NCBI RefSeq assembly: GCF_014243345.1
Contig: NZ_JACLZF010000001.1
Location: 1,426,001 to 1,490,000, forward strand
Length of the DNA stretch: 64,000 bases
DNA from: Robiginitalea sp. SC105
GTDB lineage: Bacteria > Bacteroidota > Bacteroidia > Flavobacteriales > Flavobacteriaceae
Direction: 5' to 3'
A program made the position numbers and the translations under genes. This document shows, piece by piece, positions 9,523 through 17,820 of the stretch (the stretch's first letter is position 1; each line of letters begins with the position of its first letter). The notes under the pieces are model-generated. The model was not told the origin of the DNA, did no database searches, and saw only the letters and a program-made list of their open reading frames with translations.

Positions 9523-10287
9523 ATGTGCTACGATATCCGCGCCAGCCTGGAAGCCCAGCTGAAACGCGCCCTGAGGCGGGGGGACGATGAAGCGGCAGAA
9601 GAAATCCGTGAAAAGCTGCTGCCTTTCACGGACCTGCCCCTGTTCCACGCTTCCGGGTTCAGCCACCCGCGCCTGCTTATCTACACGAATACAGAACCGG
9701 ACTTCCCCTCCGTGGCTACCTGGGGACTGACCCCCCACTGGGTGCGCGATACCGGCCAACAAAAGAAAATCTGGAACCAGACCCTCAACGCCCGGGGCGA
9801 AACCATCTTTGAGAAGCCTTCCTTCCGGCTGGCCGCGCGCAGCAACCGCTGCCTCATCTATGTGGACGGGTTTTTTGAACACCACCACCACAAAGGCGCC
9901 ACCTACCCGTACTATATTTCCCGGATGGATGGGGAACCCCTGATACTGGCGGGCCTCTACAGCGACTGGGCCAACCCGGAGACGGGGGAGATCCTCACTT
10001 CTTTCTCCATAGTCACTACGGAGGGCAACCCGATGATGGCCCGCATCCACAACAACCCGAAACTCGAAGGCCCCAGGATGCCACTTATATTGCCGGAGGA
10101 GCTCGCAGACCGCTGGCTTGGGCCCTGTGAGGACCTTCCGGACCAGCAAGCGCTGCAGGAACTCATCCATGCTTACCCCGAAGCAGCCCTGACAGCTTAT
10201 ACGGTGGGAAAACTCCGGGGGAAGGCCTATCCGGGCAACGTGCCCACGGTGGTAACACCCGTGGAATACCCGGAGCTCCAGCCGTGA
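9523..10287 (+). CDS. SRAP-domain DNA-protein crosslink sensor/peptidase (YedK/HMCES family)
   Basis: The protein begins MCYDIR, placing the catalytic Cys at position 2, as required in the SOS response-associated peptidase family, where this Cys forms a thiazolidine crosslink with abasic sites in single-stranded DNA. Other family residues are visible: Asn in LNARGET, Glu in VDGFFEHH, and His in ARIHNNPK followed by RMPLIL. The ATG at 9523 is chosen because it places Cys second after Met removal; upstream in-frame codons are not conserved-looking. TAATTTTA at 9486-9493 may be its -7 element, and a short G5/C5 hairpin lies between it and the start. Confidence 0.93.
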   Translation: MCYDIRASLEAQLKRALRRGDDEAAEEIREKLLPFTDLPLFHASGFSHPRLLIYTNTEPDFPSVATWGLTPHWVRDTGQQKKIWNQTLNARGETIFEKPSFRLAARSNRCLIYVDGFFEHHHHKGATYPYYISRMDGEPLILAGLYSDWANPETGEILTSFSIVTTEGNPMMARIHNNPKLEGPRMPLILPEELADRWLGPCEDLPDQQALQELIHAYPEAALTAYTVGKLRGKAYPGNVPTVVTPVEYPELQP

Positions 10288-10401
10288 AATCCGGAAACCG
10301 CGCCGGCCGCGTATATAAAACAGGGAGTTGCTCTCACCAAATAACCGACCCCGTTTACCGCAACGTAAATTCATTCAGGCTTTTTTCAATTCAAAATCCA
10401 C

Positions 10402-11112
10402 ATGAAACATTCCTATCTGATTCCGGCCCTGGTCATTGCCCTGGGGCTCACCCTGGCGGGTTATTTTATCGGGGATACCTTCCTGAGAGGCAAAAAATTT
10501 GACCGCTACGTCTCCGTAAAGGGGCTTTCGGAACGGGAAGTCCCCGCCGACCTGGCCGTCTGGCCCATCAACATCGTCCTCACGGGCAATGACCTGCAAA
10601 CGCTGCGCAGGGAGATAGAATCCCAGAACCAGAAGGTGTATCAATTCTTTATGGACCAGGGGTTCGATGCGTCCGAGGTCACCCGCGGGGGCGCCAATAT
10701 CAGCGATGCGCAGGCAAATATCTACAATTCCAACGCTCAGTACAGTGCGTTCCGCTACCTGGCCAAATCGGAACTGACGGTGCGCACCTCGGATATCGAA
10801 AAATTGCAGCGTTCCCTGGACGCATCCCTGGGCCTGCTTTCTGAGGGGATTCTCTTTGGCTCCAAGAACGAATGGCAGCCGGTGGAATACATCTATACGG
10901 GCCTAAACGAAATCAAACCGGAAATGATTGAAGAAGCGACCAAAAACGCCCGGGAGGTGGCCGACAAATTTGCCCGCGACTCGGATTCCGAGGTGGGGGA
11001 GATACGAGTGGCCCGCCAGGGCCTCTTCACCATCAGCGACCGGGATGCCAATACCCCCCAGATCAAGAAGGTGCGGGTGGTATCTACCATCGATTTCCAA
11101 TTGGTCGACTGA
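10402..11112 (+). CDS. SIMPL-domain (DUF541) protein with N-terminal membrane anchor
   Basis: The 236-residue protein starts with one transmembrane segment (about residues 5-24, LIPALVIALGLTLAGYFIG) and continues with a SIMPL/DUF541 domain: FDRYVSVKGLSEREVPADLAVWPI near the start and a C-terminal KKVRVVSTIDFQL strand. It lacks an obvious cleavage site and so is probably anchored facing the periplasm. It differs from the SIMPL protein at 8108, which has a cleavable signal. It is convergent with gldA, with 55 bases between them and no clear terminator. Confidence 0.8.
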   Translation: MKHSYLIPALVIALGLTLAGYFIGDTFLRGKKFDRYVSVKGLSEREVPADLAVWPINIVLTGNDLQTLRREIESQNQKVYQFFMDQGFDASEVTRGGANISDAQANIYNSNAQYSAFRYLAKSELTVRTSDIEKLQRSLDASLGLLSEGILFGSKNEWQPVEYIYTGLNEIKPEMIEEATKNAREVADKFARDSDSEVGEIRVARQGLFTISDRDANTPQIKKVRVVSTIDFQLVD

Positions 11113-11167
11113 TCGGACGCAACCGACAGAGCCCACGGGTCGGGGGTTAAAAGTTGAGGTGTGACCT

Positions 11168-12085
11168 TCAGTTGTTGAGTGGCTGCCCTGCACCGGACGT
11201 CAGTTCGGTAAACAGGCTTTCCAGGTTCTTCGTCTTCCGGGCCAGCTGCAGCGTCTTAAGCTCGTTGTCGTGGGCAAAATCAAAAACCGCCGGGCGCATA
11301 TCGGTGTCCGTGCTGAACTGCAACTCATACACAAAGCCCCCTGTGTTCCGCACCGCGGTTACATGGGGCAACCGCTCCAGCAAAACTTCCTCTACCCGGT
11401 AATCGAACTCCACCTCGATTATCTGGGCCTCGTCCTTCCGCAATTCCTTCAGGGAGGCATCCGCAACCAGCTGCCCTTTGTTGATGATGAGCACCCGGTC
11501 GCAAACTGCCTCCACCTCCTTCATGATGTGGGTGGAGAGCAGGATGGTCTTTTCCCTTGAAATTTCCCGCAATAGCTTGCGGATTTCCAGCAGCTGGTTC
11601 GGGTCCAGGCCCGTGGTGGGCTCATCCAGGATGAGCACTTCCGGGTTGTGCAGGAGGGCGGCGGCCAGGCCCACCCGCTGCCGGTAGCCCTTGGATAGCT
11701 GGCCGATTTTTTTGCCGGCTTCCGGGCCCAGGCCCGTCTGTTCCACCACTTCCCCGATCCGCTCCCGGGGCGTGCCGTAAACCGAGGCGCAGAACCCGAG
11801 GTATTCCCGGACATACAGGTCCAGGTAAAGCGGATTGTGTTCCGGGAGGTACCCCAGGCTGCGTTGCACTTCCCGGGGTTGCCGCGCCACGTCAAAACCG
11901 TTGACCTCCGCGGTACCCGAATCTGCGCGATAGTAGGTGGTCAGGATCTTCATCAGTGTGGATTTACCGGCCCCGTTGGGCCCGAGGAAGCCGACTACTT
12001 CGCCTTTCTTGACAGTGAAACTGATCCCGTCCAGGGCCAGCTGTGACCCGAATTTTTTGGATACCCCCGATACGCGGATTGACAT
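11168..12085 (-). CDS. gldA: gliding motility ABC transporter ATPase GldA
   Basis: A 305-residue ABC ATPase with Walker A GPNGAGKST (residues 35-43), Q-loop region GYLPEHNPLY, signature LSKGYRQRV and Walker B VLILDEPTTGLDP. The N-terminal sequence MSIRVSGVSKKFGSQLALDGISF and overall pattern match GldA, the ATPase that with GldF and GldG forms an ABC transporter tied to gliding in flavobacteria. gldF/gldG are not in the window. The start at 12085 begins the ABC domain; the frame continues 17 codons upstream across the probable promoter, so the longer start is rejected. Confidence 0.88.
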   Translation of the reverse strand: MSIRVSGVSKKFGSQLALDGISFTVKKGEVVGFLGPNGAGKSTLMKILTTYYRADSGTAEVNGFDVARQPREVQRSLGYLPEHNPLYLDLYVREYLGFCASVYGTPRERIGEVVEQTGLGPEAGKKIGQLSKGYRQRVGLAAALLHNPEVLILDEPTTGLDPNQLLEIRKLLREISREKTILLSTHIMKEVEAVCDRVLIINKGQLVADASLKELRKDEAQIIEVEFDYRVEEVLLERLPHVTAVRNTGGFVYELQFSTDTDMRPAVFDFAHDNELKTLQLARKTKNLESLFTELTSGAGQPLNN

Positions 12086-12102
12086 GTGCGGTTCTTTTGA
12101 GG

Positions 12103-12110
12103 TAAAAATA
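12103..12110 (-). promoter_or_regulatory. -7-like element for gldA
   Basis: Read on the minus strand this is TATTTTTA, one base off TAnnTTTG, 17 bases before the gldA ATG. A TTTG on the same strand at 12134-12137 lies 23 bases further upstream, a plausible -33 partner. Confidence 0.4.
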
Positions 12111-12324
12111 CGCAAACCCCCGGAGTTGGGCATCAAACCAGTCCCGACCGGCGGCAGCGGACGTGGCGAAGCCCCTGGAACCCTGACCCTGCGGGGATAA
12201 CAAATTCTCAGTAAAATCCGGATATTGTTTTATAATCTTCAACATCCCGGGGATTTCGTTTGTTTTTTTCAAAAATTTCCGGGTGCGGGCAGGCATTCAA
12301 AATTAATGGCTACATTAGCCGCAA

Positions 12325-12332
12325 TATTTTTG
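12325..12332 (+). promoter_or_regulatory. TAnnTTTG element before the aromatic leader peptide
   Basis: TATTTTTG is an exact match to TAnnTTTG and ends 2 bases before the ATG of the leader peptide at 12335. If functional, the leader transcript is leaderless or nearly so. No TTG was found at the expected -33 distance, so promoter activity is uncertain. Confidence 0.45.
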
Positions 12333-12334
12333 AG

Positions 12335-12406
12335 ATGACCAAAGCGTATTTCTGGAACGGGTTTTACTACTTCTTCTTTTTTAAAGGGAGTGCGGGACCG
12401 TTGTAG
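12335..12406 (+). CDS. aromatic-rich leader peptide of the pheA operon attenuator
   Basis: A 23-codon open frame ends at TAG 12404-12406. Six residues are Phe, three Tyr and one Trp; residues 10-16 are seven aromatic codons in a row (FYYFFFF, 12362-12382). It sits 78 bases before the gene for prephenate dehydratase, the committed enzyme of Phe synthesis, and directly before a terminator. By analogy with the enterobacterial pheL peptide, ribosome stalling at Phe/Tyr codons would report scarcity of charged tRNA. The peptide itself probably has no function. It was too short for ordinary gene calling. Confidence 0.8.
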   Translation: MTKAYFWNGFYYFFFFKGSAGPL

Positions 12407-12439
12407 CATACGTAAAATGTATATAAAACCAGGTCCCGT
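12392..12439 (+). promoter_or_regulatory. predicted antiterminator hairpin (2:3) of the pheA attenuator
   Basis: CGGGACC at 12393-12399, inside leader codons 20-22, is exactly complementary to GGTCCCG at 12432-12438, the 5' arm of the terminator; a G-U pair (12392/12439) extends it. A ribosome stalled on the aromatic run would leave 12393-12399 largely free to pair, blocking the terminator. A ribosome that reaches the TAG at 12404 would cover it. The intervening loop holds a small ATAC/GTAT hairpin (12408-12411 with 12419-12422). Confidence 0.7.
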
Positions 12440-12460
12440 TCGTAACGGGACCTTTTTTTT
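12431..12460 (+). terminator. attenuator terminator (3:4) before pheA
   Basis: A perfect 10-bp stem (AGGTCCCGTT with AACGGGACCT) closes a 3-base loop and is followed by eight T residues. It lies 24 bases before the pheA ATG, so it would stop transcription before the structural genes when it forms. Confidence 0.92.
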
Positions 12461-12484
12461 AGGGGTATACCAGCCCCCATTCGA

Positions 12485-13315
12485 ATGAATCTGAGAAAAA
12501 TCGCCATACAGGGGATCCGTGGATCCAACCACCACAAGGTGGCCGCCGAATACTTCGGGGAGGGCATCGAACTGGTCGAATGCATGTCTTTTACAAGCCT
12601 TGTGGACAGCCTCCTGGACGGGAAGGCGGAGAAGGGGGTGATGGCCATAGAGAATTCCATTGCCGGCTCCATCATCCCGAACTACAACCTGGTTTGCGAC
12701 AACGGCCTGCATATTATCGGGGAACATTACCTGAACGTACACCACCATTTGATGGCCCTTCCCGGGCAGCGGCTGGAAGATATCCGGGTGGTGCGGAGCC
12801 ATCCGATGGCGCTTTTGCAGTGCGCCGAGTACCTGAAAAAGCAACCCGGGATAACCATGGTGGAGGATGCCGATACGGCCGAACCCGCCCGGAAGATCGG
12901 GGAGGAGCGCCTCGAGGGAGTGGGCGCCATCGCCCCCTCCCTGGCCGCCGAATTGTTCGGCCTGGAAATCCTGGCTTCCGAAATACAGACCATTAACAAC
13001 AATGCCACCCGGTTTATCATCGTAAAAACCGTCAACAAAGAATGGCCCAGGGAATCCATCAACAAAGCTTCCATGCGGTTCCTTACGGACCATAAGCGGG
13101 GCAGCCTGGCCACGGTCCTCAACGTGATGAGCGACTGCAACCTGAACCTGACCAAGATACAGTCCCTTCCCGTTATCGAAACGCCCTGGAAATACTCCTT
13201 TTTTGTGGATGTGACTTTCGAGGCCTACGCCCATTTTGAAAAGGCCAAGGCCCTGCTGGCGATCATGACCGAAGACTTCCGGGTACTGGGGGAATATAAA
13301 AACGCACGGCAATGA
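12485..13315 (+). CDS. pheA: prephenate dehydratase with ACT domain
   Basis: A 276-residue protein: catalytic prephenate dehydratase domain (about 1-185) with the essential Thr-Arg-Phe motif at residues 175-177, followed by an ACT regulatory domain starting near GSLATVLNVMSDCNLNL that normally binds Phe for feedback inhibition. It makes phenylpyruvate from prephenate. There is no chorismate mutase domain; that activity is fused to the DAHP synthase three genes downstream. It is the first gene after the attenuator, and its TGA overlaps the next gene's ATG (ATGA). Confidence 0.95.
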   Translation: MNLRKIAIQGIRGSNHHKVAAEYFGEGIELVECMSFTSLVDSLLDGKAEKGVMAIENSIAGSIIPNYNLVCDNGLHIIGEHYLNVHHHLMALPGQRLEDIRVVRSHPMALLQCAEYLKKQPGITMVEDADTAEPARKIGEERLEGVGAIAPSLAAELFGLEILASEIQTINNNATRFIIVKTVNKEWPRESINKASMRFLTDHKRGSLATVLNVMSDCNLNLTKIQSLPVIETPWKYSFFVDVTFEAYAHFEKAKALLAIMTEDFRVLGEYKNARQ

Positions 13316-14484
13316 TCGAAGAAGCCAAAAGACTTTCGGCGGTAGCGGAATATTACTTTTCCACCAAGCTTCGCGAGGTGCGGGGCCTGATGGCCCAGGG
13401 CCGCCCCGTGATCAACATGGGGATCGGGAGCCCGGACCTGTCGCCTTCCCAGGAGGTGCTGGACTCCCTTTCACAGTCCATCCGCGAAGCCGGCGCGCAC
13501 CAGTACCAGAGCTACCAGGGCCTTCCGGAATTGCGCCAGACCATTTCGGAATTCTATAGCCATAAATTCGGGGTAAACCTCGATCCGGATTCGGAGATCC
13601 TGCCCCTGATGGGGTCCAAGGAAGGCATCATGCACATCAGCATGGCTTTCCTGAACCCGGGCGACCGGGTGCTGATCCCGGACCCGGGCTATCCCACCTA
13701 TGCCTCGGTGACCCGGCTGGTGGGCGCAGAACCGGTCTTTTACCCGCTTTCAGAAGCAGGCGGCTGGTTCCCGGACCTGGAAGCCCTGTCCCGAACGGAC
13801 CTCAGCAGCGTTAAAATGATGTGGGCCAGTTACCCGCACATGCCAACCGGGGCGCGGGCCTCGGAGCGCCAGCTGGAGGCACTTGTGACCTTTGCCCGCG
13901 AGCACGACATTCTGCTGGTCAACGACAACCCCTACAGCTTTGTGCTCACCGATAAACCCCTCAGTATCCTGGGGGCACCCGGGGCACCCGGGCAGGTACT
14001 GGAACTGAATTCCCTCAGCAAAACCTTCAACATGGCCGGCTGGCGCGTGGGGATGGTGCTGGGCGATAAACGGCTCCTCAATGCAGTGCTGAAGGTGAAG
14101 AGCAATATGGATTCCGGCATGTTTTACGGGATTCAGAAGGGGGCGGTAGCAGCATTGAAAAGCGACCCCTCCTGGTTTGACCGCCTGGATGCGGTCTACC
14201 ACCGCCGTCGGGAAGCCGTCCACGAACTGGCCGACCTGCTGGGTTGCCGGTACGACCGGGATGCGGTGGGGATGTTTGTCTGGGCGCGGCTTCCCGATGG
14301 AAGCCCGGGGTCAGAAACGTTTATCGACGACCTACTTTACCGGCACAATATCTTTGTGGCACCCGGCACCATCTTCGGCAGCCAGGGGGCCGGTTATATC
14401 CGCTTTTCGCTCTGTGTCCCCGAGGAAAAGATCCGGGAAGCGGTGGGGCGGCTGCAGGCCGATAAATCGAAAAAGGAAGATTAG
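13312..14484 (+). CDS. class I/II PLP-dependent aminotransferase, probably aromatic
   Basis: A 390-residue fold-type I aminotransferase with PLP lysine K237 in SLSKTFNMAGWRVG and the substrate/PLP region PDPGYPTY. It lies between prephenate dehydratase and prephenate dehydrogenase with a 4-base overlap upstream and the next ATG right after its stop. The likely job is transamination of phenylpyruvate and 4-hydroxyphenylpyruvate to Phe and Tyr. By sequence alone it also resembles Asp and LL-diaminopimelate aminotransferases, so the substrate is assigned from context. Confidence 0.88.
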   Translation: MIEEAKRLSAVAEYYFSTKLREVRGLMAQGRPVINMGIGSPDLSPSQEVLDSLSQSIREAGAHQYQSYQGLPELRQTISEFYSHKFGVNLDPDSEILPLMGSKEGIMHISMAFLNPGDRVLIPDPGYPTYASVTRLVGAEPVFYPLSEAGGWFPDLEALSRTDLSSVKMMWASYPHMPTGARASERQLEALVTFAREHDILLVNDNPYSFVLTDKPLSILGAPGAPGQVLELNSLSKTFNMAGWRVGMVLGDKRLLNAVLKVKSNMDSGMFYGIQKGAVAALKSDPSWFDRLDAVYHRRREAVHELADLLGCRYDRDAVGMFVWARLPDGSPGSETFIDDLLYRHNIFVAPGTIFGSQGAGYIRFSLCVPEEKIREAVGRLQADKSKKED

Positions 14485-15345
14485 ATGAAAGTAGTGATCA
14501 TAGGAATCGGGTTGATTGGCGGTTCGATGGCCCGCGATATCCGCCGGGCCGAGGCAGCCGCTGAAATCCTGGGAATGGATGCCAGCAGCTCCCACCTCGA
14601 AATGGCGCGGGAGCTGGGTCTGATCGATGGGGAAGCAAAGCCGGCCGACCTGGCCTCGGCCGACCTGGTCGTGGTCAGTATTCCGGTAGACCGGATCGTT
14701 GAGGAACTACCGGGCATCCTCGGCCAGGTAGGGGACCAGACCCTGGTCATCGATGCGGGGTCCAACAAGGGGCCCATCTGCCAGGCCGTGGCAGGGCATC
14801 CGAAACGGAGGAATTTCCTGGCATGCCACCCGATAGCGGGGACGGAATTCACGGGTCCGGCAGCCGCCCTCGAAGGGTTGTTCGACGGGAAGGTCAACAT
14901 CATCTGCGAGGTGGAACAGACCGCCTTTGCCATACAGGAGCGCGCCCTGGAACTCTTCGGGAAACTCGGGATGCGCATCCGGTACATGAACCCGGAGGCA
15001 CACGACCGGCACATTGCCTACGTGTCCCACCTGTCGCACATCAGTTCCTTTATGCTGGGGAAAACGGTGATCGAAAAGGAGAAAAACGAACGGGATATCT
15101 TTGATATGGCAGGCAGCGGCTTCGAAAGCACGGTGCGGCTCGCCAAGAGCTCCCCAGCCATGTGGGCCCCGATATTCCGGCAGAACAAAAAGAACGTCCT
15201 GGAAACCCTGGACGAGTACATCGAAAACCTCAGCCAATTCCGGACCCTGCTGGAAACAGACCAGTATGAGGCCCTTTTCGAGGAGATGGAGCAAACCAAC
15301 CGCATAAAAGAGATATTAAAAGGAATACCATTGAATAAAAGCTGA
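14485..15345 (+). CDS. tyrA: prephenate dehydrogenase
   Basis: A 286-residue protein with an N-terminal NAD-binding GxGxxG (residues 7-12, GIGLIG) and TyrA-family segments, including ACHPIAGTEFTGP and a late AHDRHIAYVSHLSH. It oxidatively decarboxylates prephenate to 4-hydroxyphenylpyruvate, the Tyr branch. It starts immediately after the aminotransferase stop and is followed 9 bases later by the DAHP synthase gene. There is no fused chorismate mutase or ACT domain. Confidence 0.93.
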   Translation: MKVVIIGIGLIGGSMARDIRRAEAAAEILGMDASSSHLEMARELGLIDGEAKPADLASADLVVVSIPVDRIVEELPGILGQVGDQTLVIDAGSNKGPICQAVAGHPKRRNFLACHPIAGTEFTGPAAALEGLFDGKVNIICEVEQTAFAIQERALELFGKLGMRIRYMNPEAHDRHIAYVSHLSHISSFMLGKTVIEKEKNERDIFDMAGSGFESTVRLAKSSPAMWAPIFRQNKKNVLETLDEYIENLSQFRTLLETDQYEALFEEMEQTNRIKEILKGIPLNKS

Positions 15346-15354
15346 AATCAGACT

Positions 15355-16437
15355 ATGGAGAATTCAAGACAACTGCGCAAATGGCTGGACGACATGGACC
15401 TGCCACACCCATTGGTGATCGCCGGCCCCTGCAGTGCCGAAACGGAGGAACAGGTGCTGGGGATCGCCCACCAGTTAAAGGATACGGACGTTAACTATTA
15501 CCGGGCCGGGATCTGGAAACCACGCACCCGCCCAGGTAACTTTGAAGGCGTGGGCGCTATCGGCCTGAAGTGGCTGCAGAAGGTCAAACGGGAAACCGGC
15601 CTGAAGACCGCCACCGAGGTAGCCAACCGGGCCCATGTGGACCTGGCTCTGGAACACGACATCGACCTGCTGTGGATCGGGGCGCGTTCCACGGTCAGCC
15701 CGTTTATCGTACAGGAAATCGCCGACGCCCTGGAAGGGACCGACAAGGTGGTGCTGATCAAAAACCCGGTAAACCCCGACCTGTCCCTCTGGCTGGGGGC
15801 GGTGGAACGCCTCTACACGGCGAACATCCAAAAGCTGGGGGTCATCCACCGGGGGTTTTCAACCTATGAGAAAACCAAGTACCGGAACATCCCGGAATGG
15901 CAGCTCGCCATCGAACTGCAGACCCGCTTCCCGGACCTGCCGCTCATCAACGACCCCTCCCATATCAGCGGGCGTCGCGACCTGATCTTCGATGTTTCCC
16001 AGACGGCCCTCGACCTGAATTTCGACGGCCTGATGATCGAGACCCACAGCGATCCCGACAATGCCTGGAGCGATGCGGCCCAGCAGGTCACCCCGGCCCG
16101 GTTGGTCCAGATCATGAAGGACCTCCGCATCCGGAAGGAATCGGACGAAGAAACCGAGTACAACAACAAGTTGAGCAACCTGCGGGCCCAGATCGACGTG
16201 ATCGACAACCAGCTGATCGAAACCCTCGGGAAGCGGATGCGCATTTCCGATGAGATCGGCGCCCTGAAGAAGCAGCGCAACGTGGCGGTCCTGCAGACGG
16301 GCCGCTGGAATGCCATCCTGGGCAACATGATCCTGGAAGGGGAGTCCAAGGGCCTGAGCGAGGAATTCGTCCTGAAGATGTTCAAGGCCATCCACCAGGA
16401 GTCCATCAACCACCAGGAGAAGGTGATCAACAACTGA
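15355..16437 (+). CDS. aroG-pheB: DAHP synthase fused to type II chorismate mutase
   Basis: A 360-residue bifunctional enzyme. Residues 1 to about 265 are a DAHP synthase of the AroF/KDO8P-like class (IAGPCSAE, RAGIWKPRTRPGNFEG, INDPSHISG). After a linker, about 275-360 form an AroQ chorismate mutase (NLRAQIDVIDNQLIETLGKRM). It therefore supplies both the first step of the shikimate pathway and the branch-point step to prephenate, matching the prephenate-using enzymes in the same operon. The operon ends in a strong hairpin at 16473. The symbol is descriptive. Confidence 0.94.
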   Translation: MENSRQLRKWLDDMDLPHPLVIAGPCSAETEEQVLGIAHQLKDTDVNYYRAGIWKPRTRPGNFEGVGAIGLKWLQKVKRETGLKTATEVANRAHVDLALEHDIDLLWIGARSTVSPFIVQEIADALEGTDKVVLIKNPVNPDLSLWLGAVERLYTANIQKLGVIHRGFSTYEKTKYRNIPEWQLAIELQTRFPDLPLINDPSHISGRRDLIFDVSQTALDLNFDGLMIETHSDPDNAWSDAAQQVTPARLVQIMKDLRIRKESDEETEYNNKLSNLRAQIDVIDNQLIETLGKRMRISDEIGALKKQRNVAVLQTGRWNAILGNMILEGESKGLSEEFVLKMFKAIHQESINHQEKVINN

Positions 16438-16472
16438 TCCCTCGACGGGGATTTGACATTTTTAACAAAATT

Positions 16473-16514
16473 CGGGCGGGCCCGGGTGTAACAACCCGGG
16501 ACTCTGCCCGTCTT
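16473..16514 (+). terminator. terminator of the aromatic operon
   Basis: Nested hairpin: outer CGGGC (16473-16477) with GCCCG (16506-16510), inner CCCGGGT with AACCCGGG. A short TCTTT follows, so the T tract is weak. Confidence 0.6.
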
Positions 16515-16539
16515 TAATTTAAAGAAAAAACAAATCCAG

Positions 16540-17214
16540 ATGAGAACACTAATTATTGCGCTGATGGTGCTGGGCCTCGGAACGGTCCGGGCCCAGCAGA
16601 TCATCGACCGGGAAGTAGGCGATTTCCACGAAATAAAAGTCTTTGACCTGATCGAGGTAAACCTGATCAAGTCGGATGAGAACCGGATCCTGATTAAGGG
16701 CGACCGCTCTTCCGAAATCGAGTATGTCAACCGGGACGGCGTCCTGAAGCTCCGGATGGAATTTGACAAGAAATTCCGGGGGGAGGACATGCTCATCGAG
16801 GTGTATTACACCGATATCCGGGTGTTGGATGCCAACGAAGGCTCCCGTATTGTCTGCAACGAACTCGTTGAACAGGATAAAATCGAACTCCGGGCCCAGG
16901 AAGGGGCGCGCATCGAAATCGGCATGAAGGTCCGGGATGCGGAAATCCGCGCGGTAACCGGGGGGATGGTCTATGCTTCCGGGCTGGCCACGAACCAGGT
17001 GATCACCCTGAATACAGGCGGCATCTTCGAGGGCCGCGACCTCAAAACGGACTATAGCAGCATCCGTGTTTCCGCCGGGGGCGAAGCGGAACTTTTCGCC
17101 AGCGAGGAAGTGGATATCCGGATCCGTGCAGGTGGGGATGTGTACGTCTACGGGAACCCCAACCAGGTCCACAAGGACCGGATTTTCGGGGGGCGCATCT
17201 ACCTGAAAGATTAG
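16540..17214 (+). CDS. GIN-domain (DUF2807) secreted protein
   Basis: A 224-residue protein with a signal peptide (cleavage near VRAQ) and a GIN/DUF2807 body: FHEIKVFDLIEVNLIKSD at the start, then regular short strands ending in GDVYVYGNPNQVHKDRIFGGRIYL. No lipobox is present, unlike the other GIN protein at 5388. Function unknown. It follows the aromatic operon terminator and has its own terminator at 17235, so it is probably a single-gene unit. Confidence 0.8.
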   Translation: MRTLIIALMVLGLGTVRAQQIIDREVGDFHEIKVFDLIEVNLIKSDENRILIKGDRSSEIEYVNRDGVLKLRMEFDKKFRGEDMLIEVYYTDIRVLDANEGSRIVCNELVEQDKIELRAQEGARIEIGMKVRDAEIRAVTGGMVYASGLATNQVITLNTGGIFEGRDLKTDYSSIRVSAGGEAELFASEEVDIRIRAGGDVYVYGNPNQVHKDRIFGGRIYLKD

Positions 17215-17234
17215 GGCTGCACCAGACAGCCAAT

Positions 17235-17268
17235 AAAAAACCGGGGTATTTCCACCCCGGTTTTTTTT
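17235..17268. terminator. bidirectional intrinsic terminator
   Basis: AAAAAACCGGGGT pairs with ACCCCGGTTTTTT around a short loop; A and T tracts on the two sides serve both the GIN-domain gene and the convergent gene at 17289. Confidence 0.92.
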
Positions 17269-17288
17269 ATGGATGCCTGGCTGCCGGC

Positions 17289-17729
17289 CTATTTGCGGAA
17301 GATATACCGCGTAATGAAAATACCCTGCCCGTCATCCTTGCCGCTTTCACTTTCGACGGCACTGCTTACAAAGACCAGTTCCCAGCCATTGGCCGTCATG
17401 TCATTGATCATGGAGGTGATCAGCGCATCGTTCGCCGCGATGTTCTGGAAGCGGATACCCCCGAGGTTGTAGAAATTCAGCAACTTGGTTTCCTCGAAGT
17501 TCTTGACCCGGATTTCCGAGCGGTCCGATTTGTTCCGCGTATTGTCGTCCTCGGTCTGCACACTGGAGTATTCCTTGTAATCCTTGTCCTCCAGGGCGTT
17601 GATGATCCGGGAACGCCCCAGGCCGTTGGGCACGATGGATTCCACGCTGGTGATGACCTTGTAGGTCTGGGCGCTGAGCTCCGGCAGGGAAGCCAGGAGG
17701 CATAAAGCCAGGAAAAACAGTTTTTTCAT
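17289..17729 (-). CDS. secreted protein of unknown function
   Basis: A 146-residue protein with a signal peptide (MKKLFFLALCLLASLPELSA). The mature part is hydrophilic, with a GLGRSRIINALED segment and a C-terminal NDMTANGWELVFVSSAVES...GIFITRYIFRK that recalls small DUF4177-like domains, but I do not recognise it firmly. Met at 17729 is chosen because it opens the signal peptide; the frame extends nine codons further. It is divergent from rsgA and converges on the terminator at 17235. Confidence 0.7.
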   Translation of the reverse strand: MKKLFFLALCLLASLPELSAQTYKVITSVESIVPNGLGRSRIINALEDKDYKEYSSVQTEDDNTRNKSDRSEIRVKNFEETKLLNFYNLGGIRFQNIAANDALITSMINDMTANGWELVFVSSAVESESGKDDGQGIFITRYIFRK

Positions 17730-17820
17730 AAGCTTGCTATTAGGTTTAATTGACAATGAAGGATGTTGTATACTACAATGTTACTCGATAATTCTTAATT
17801 TGCGAGCGCCAAGAATCGAA

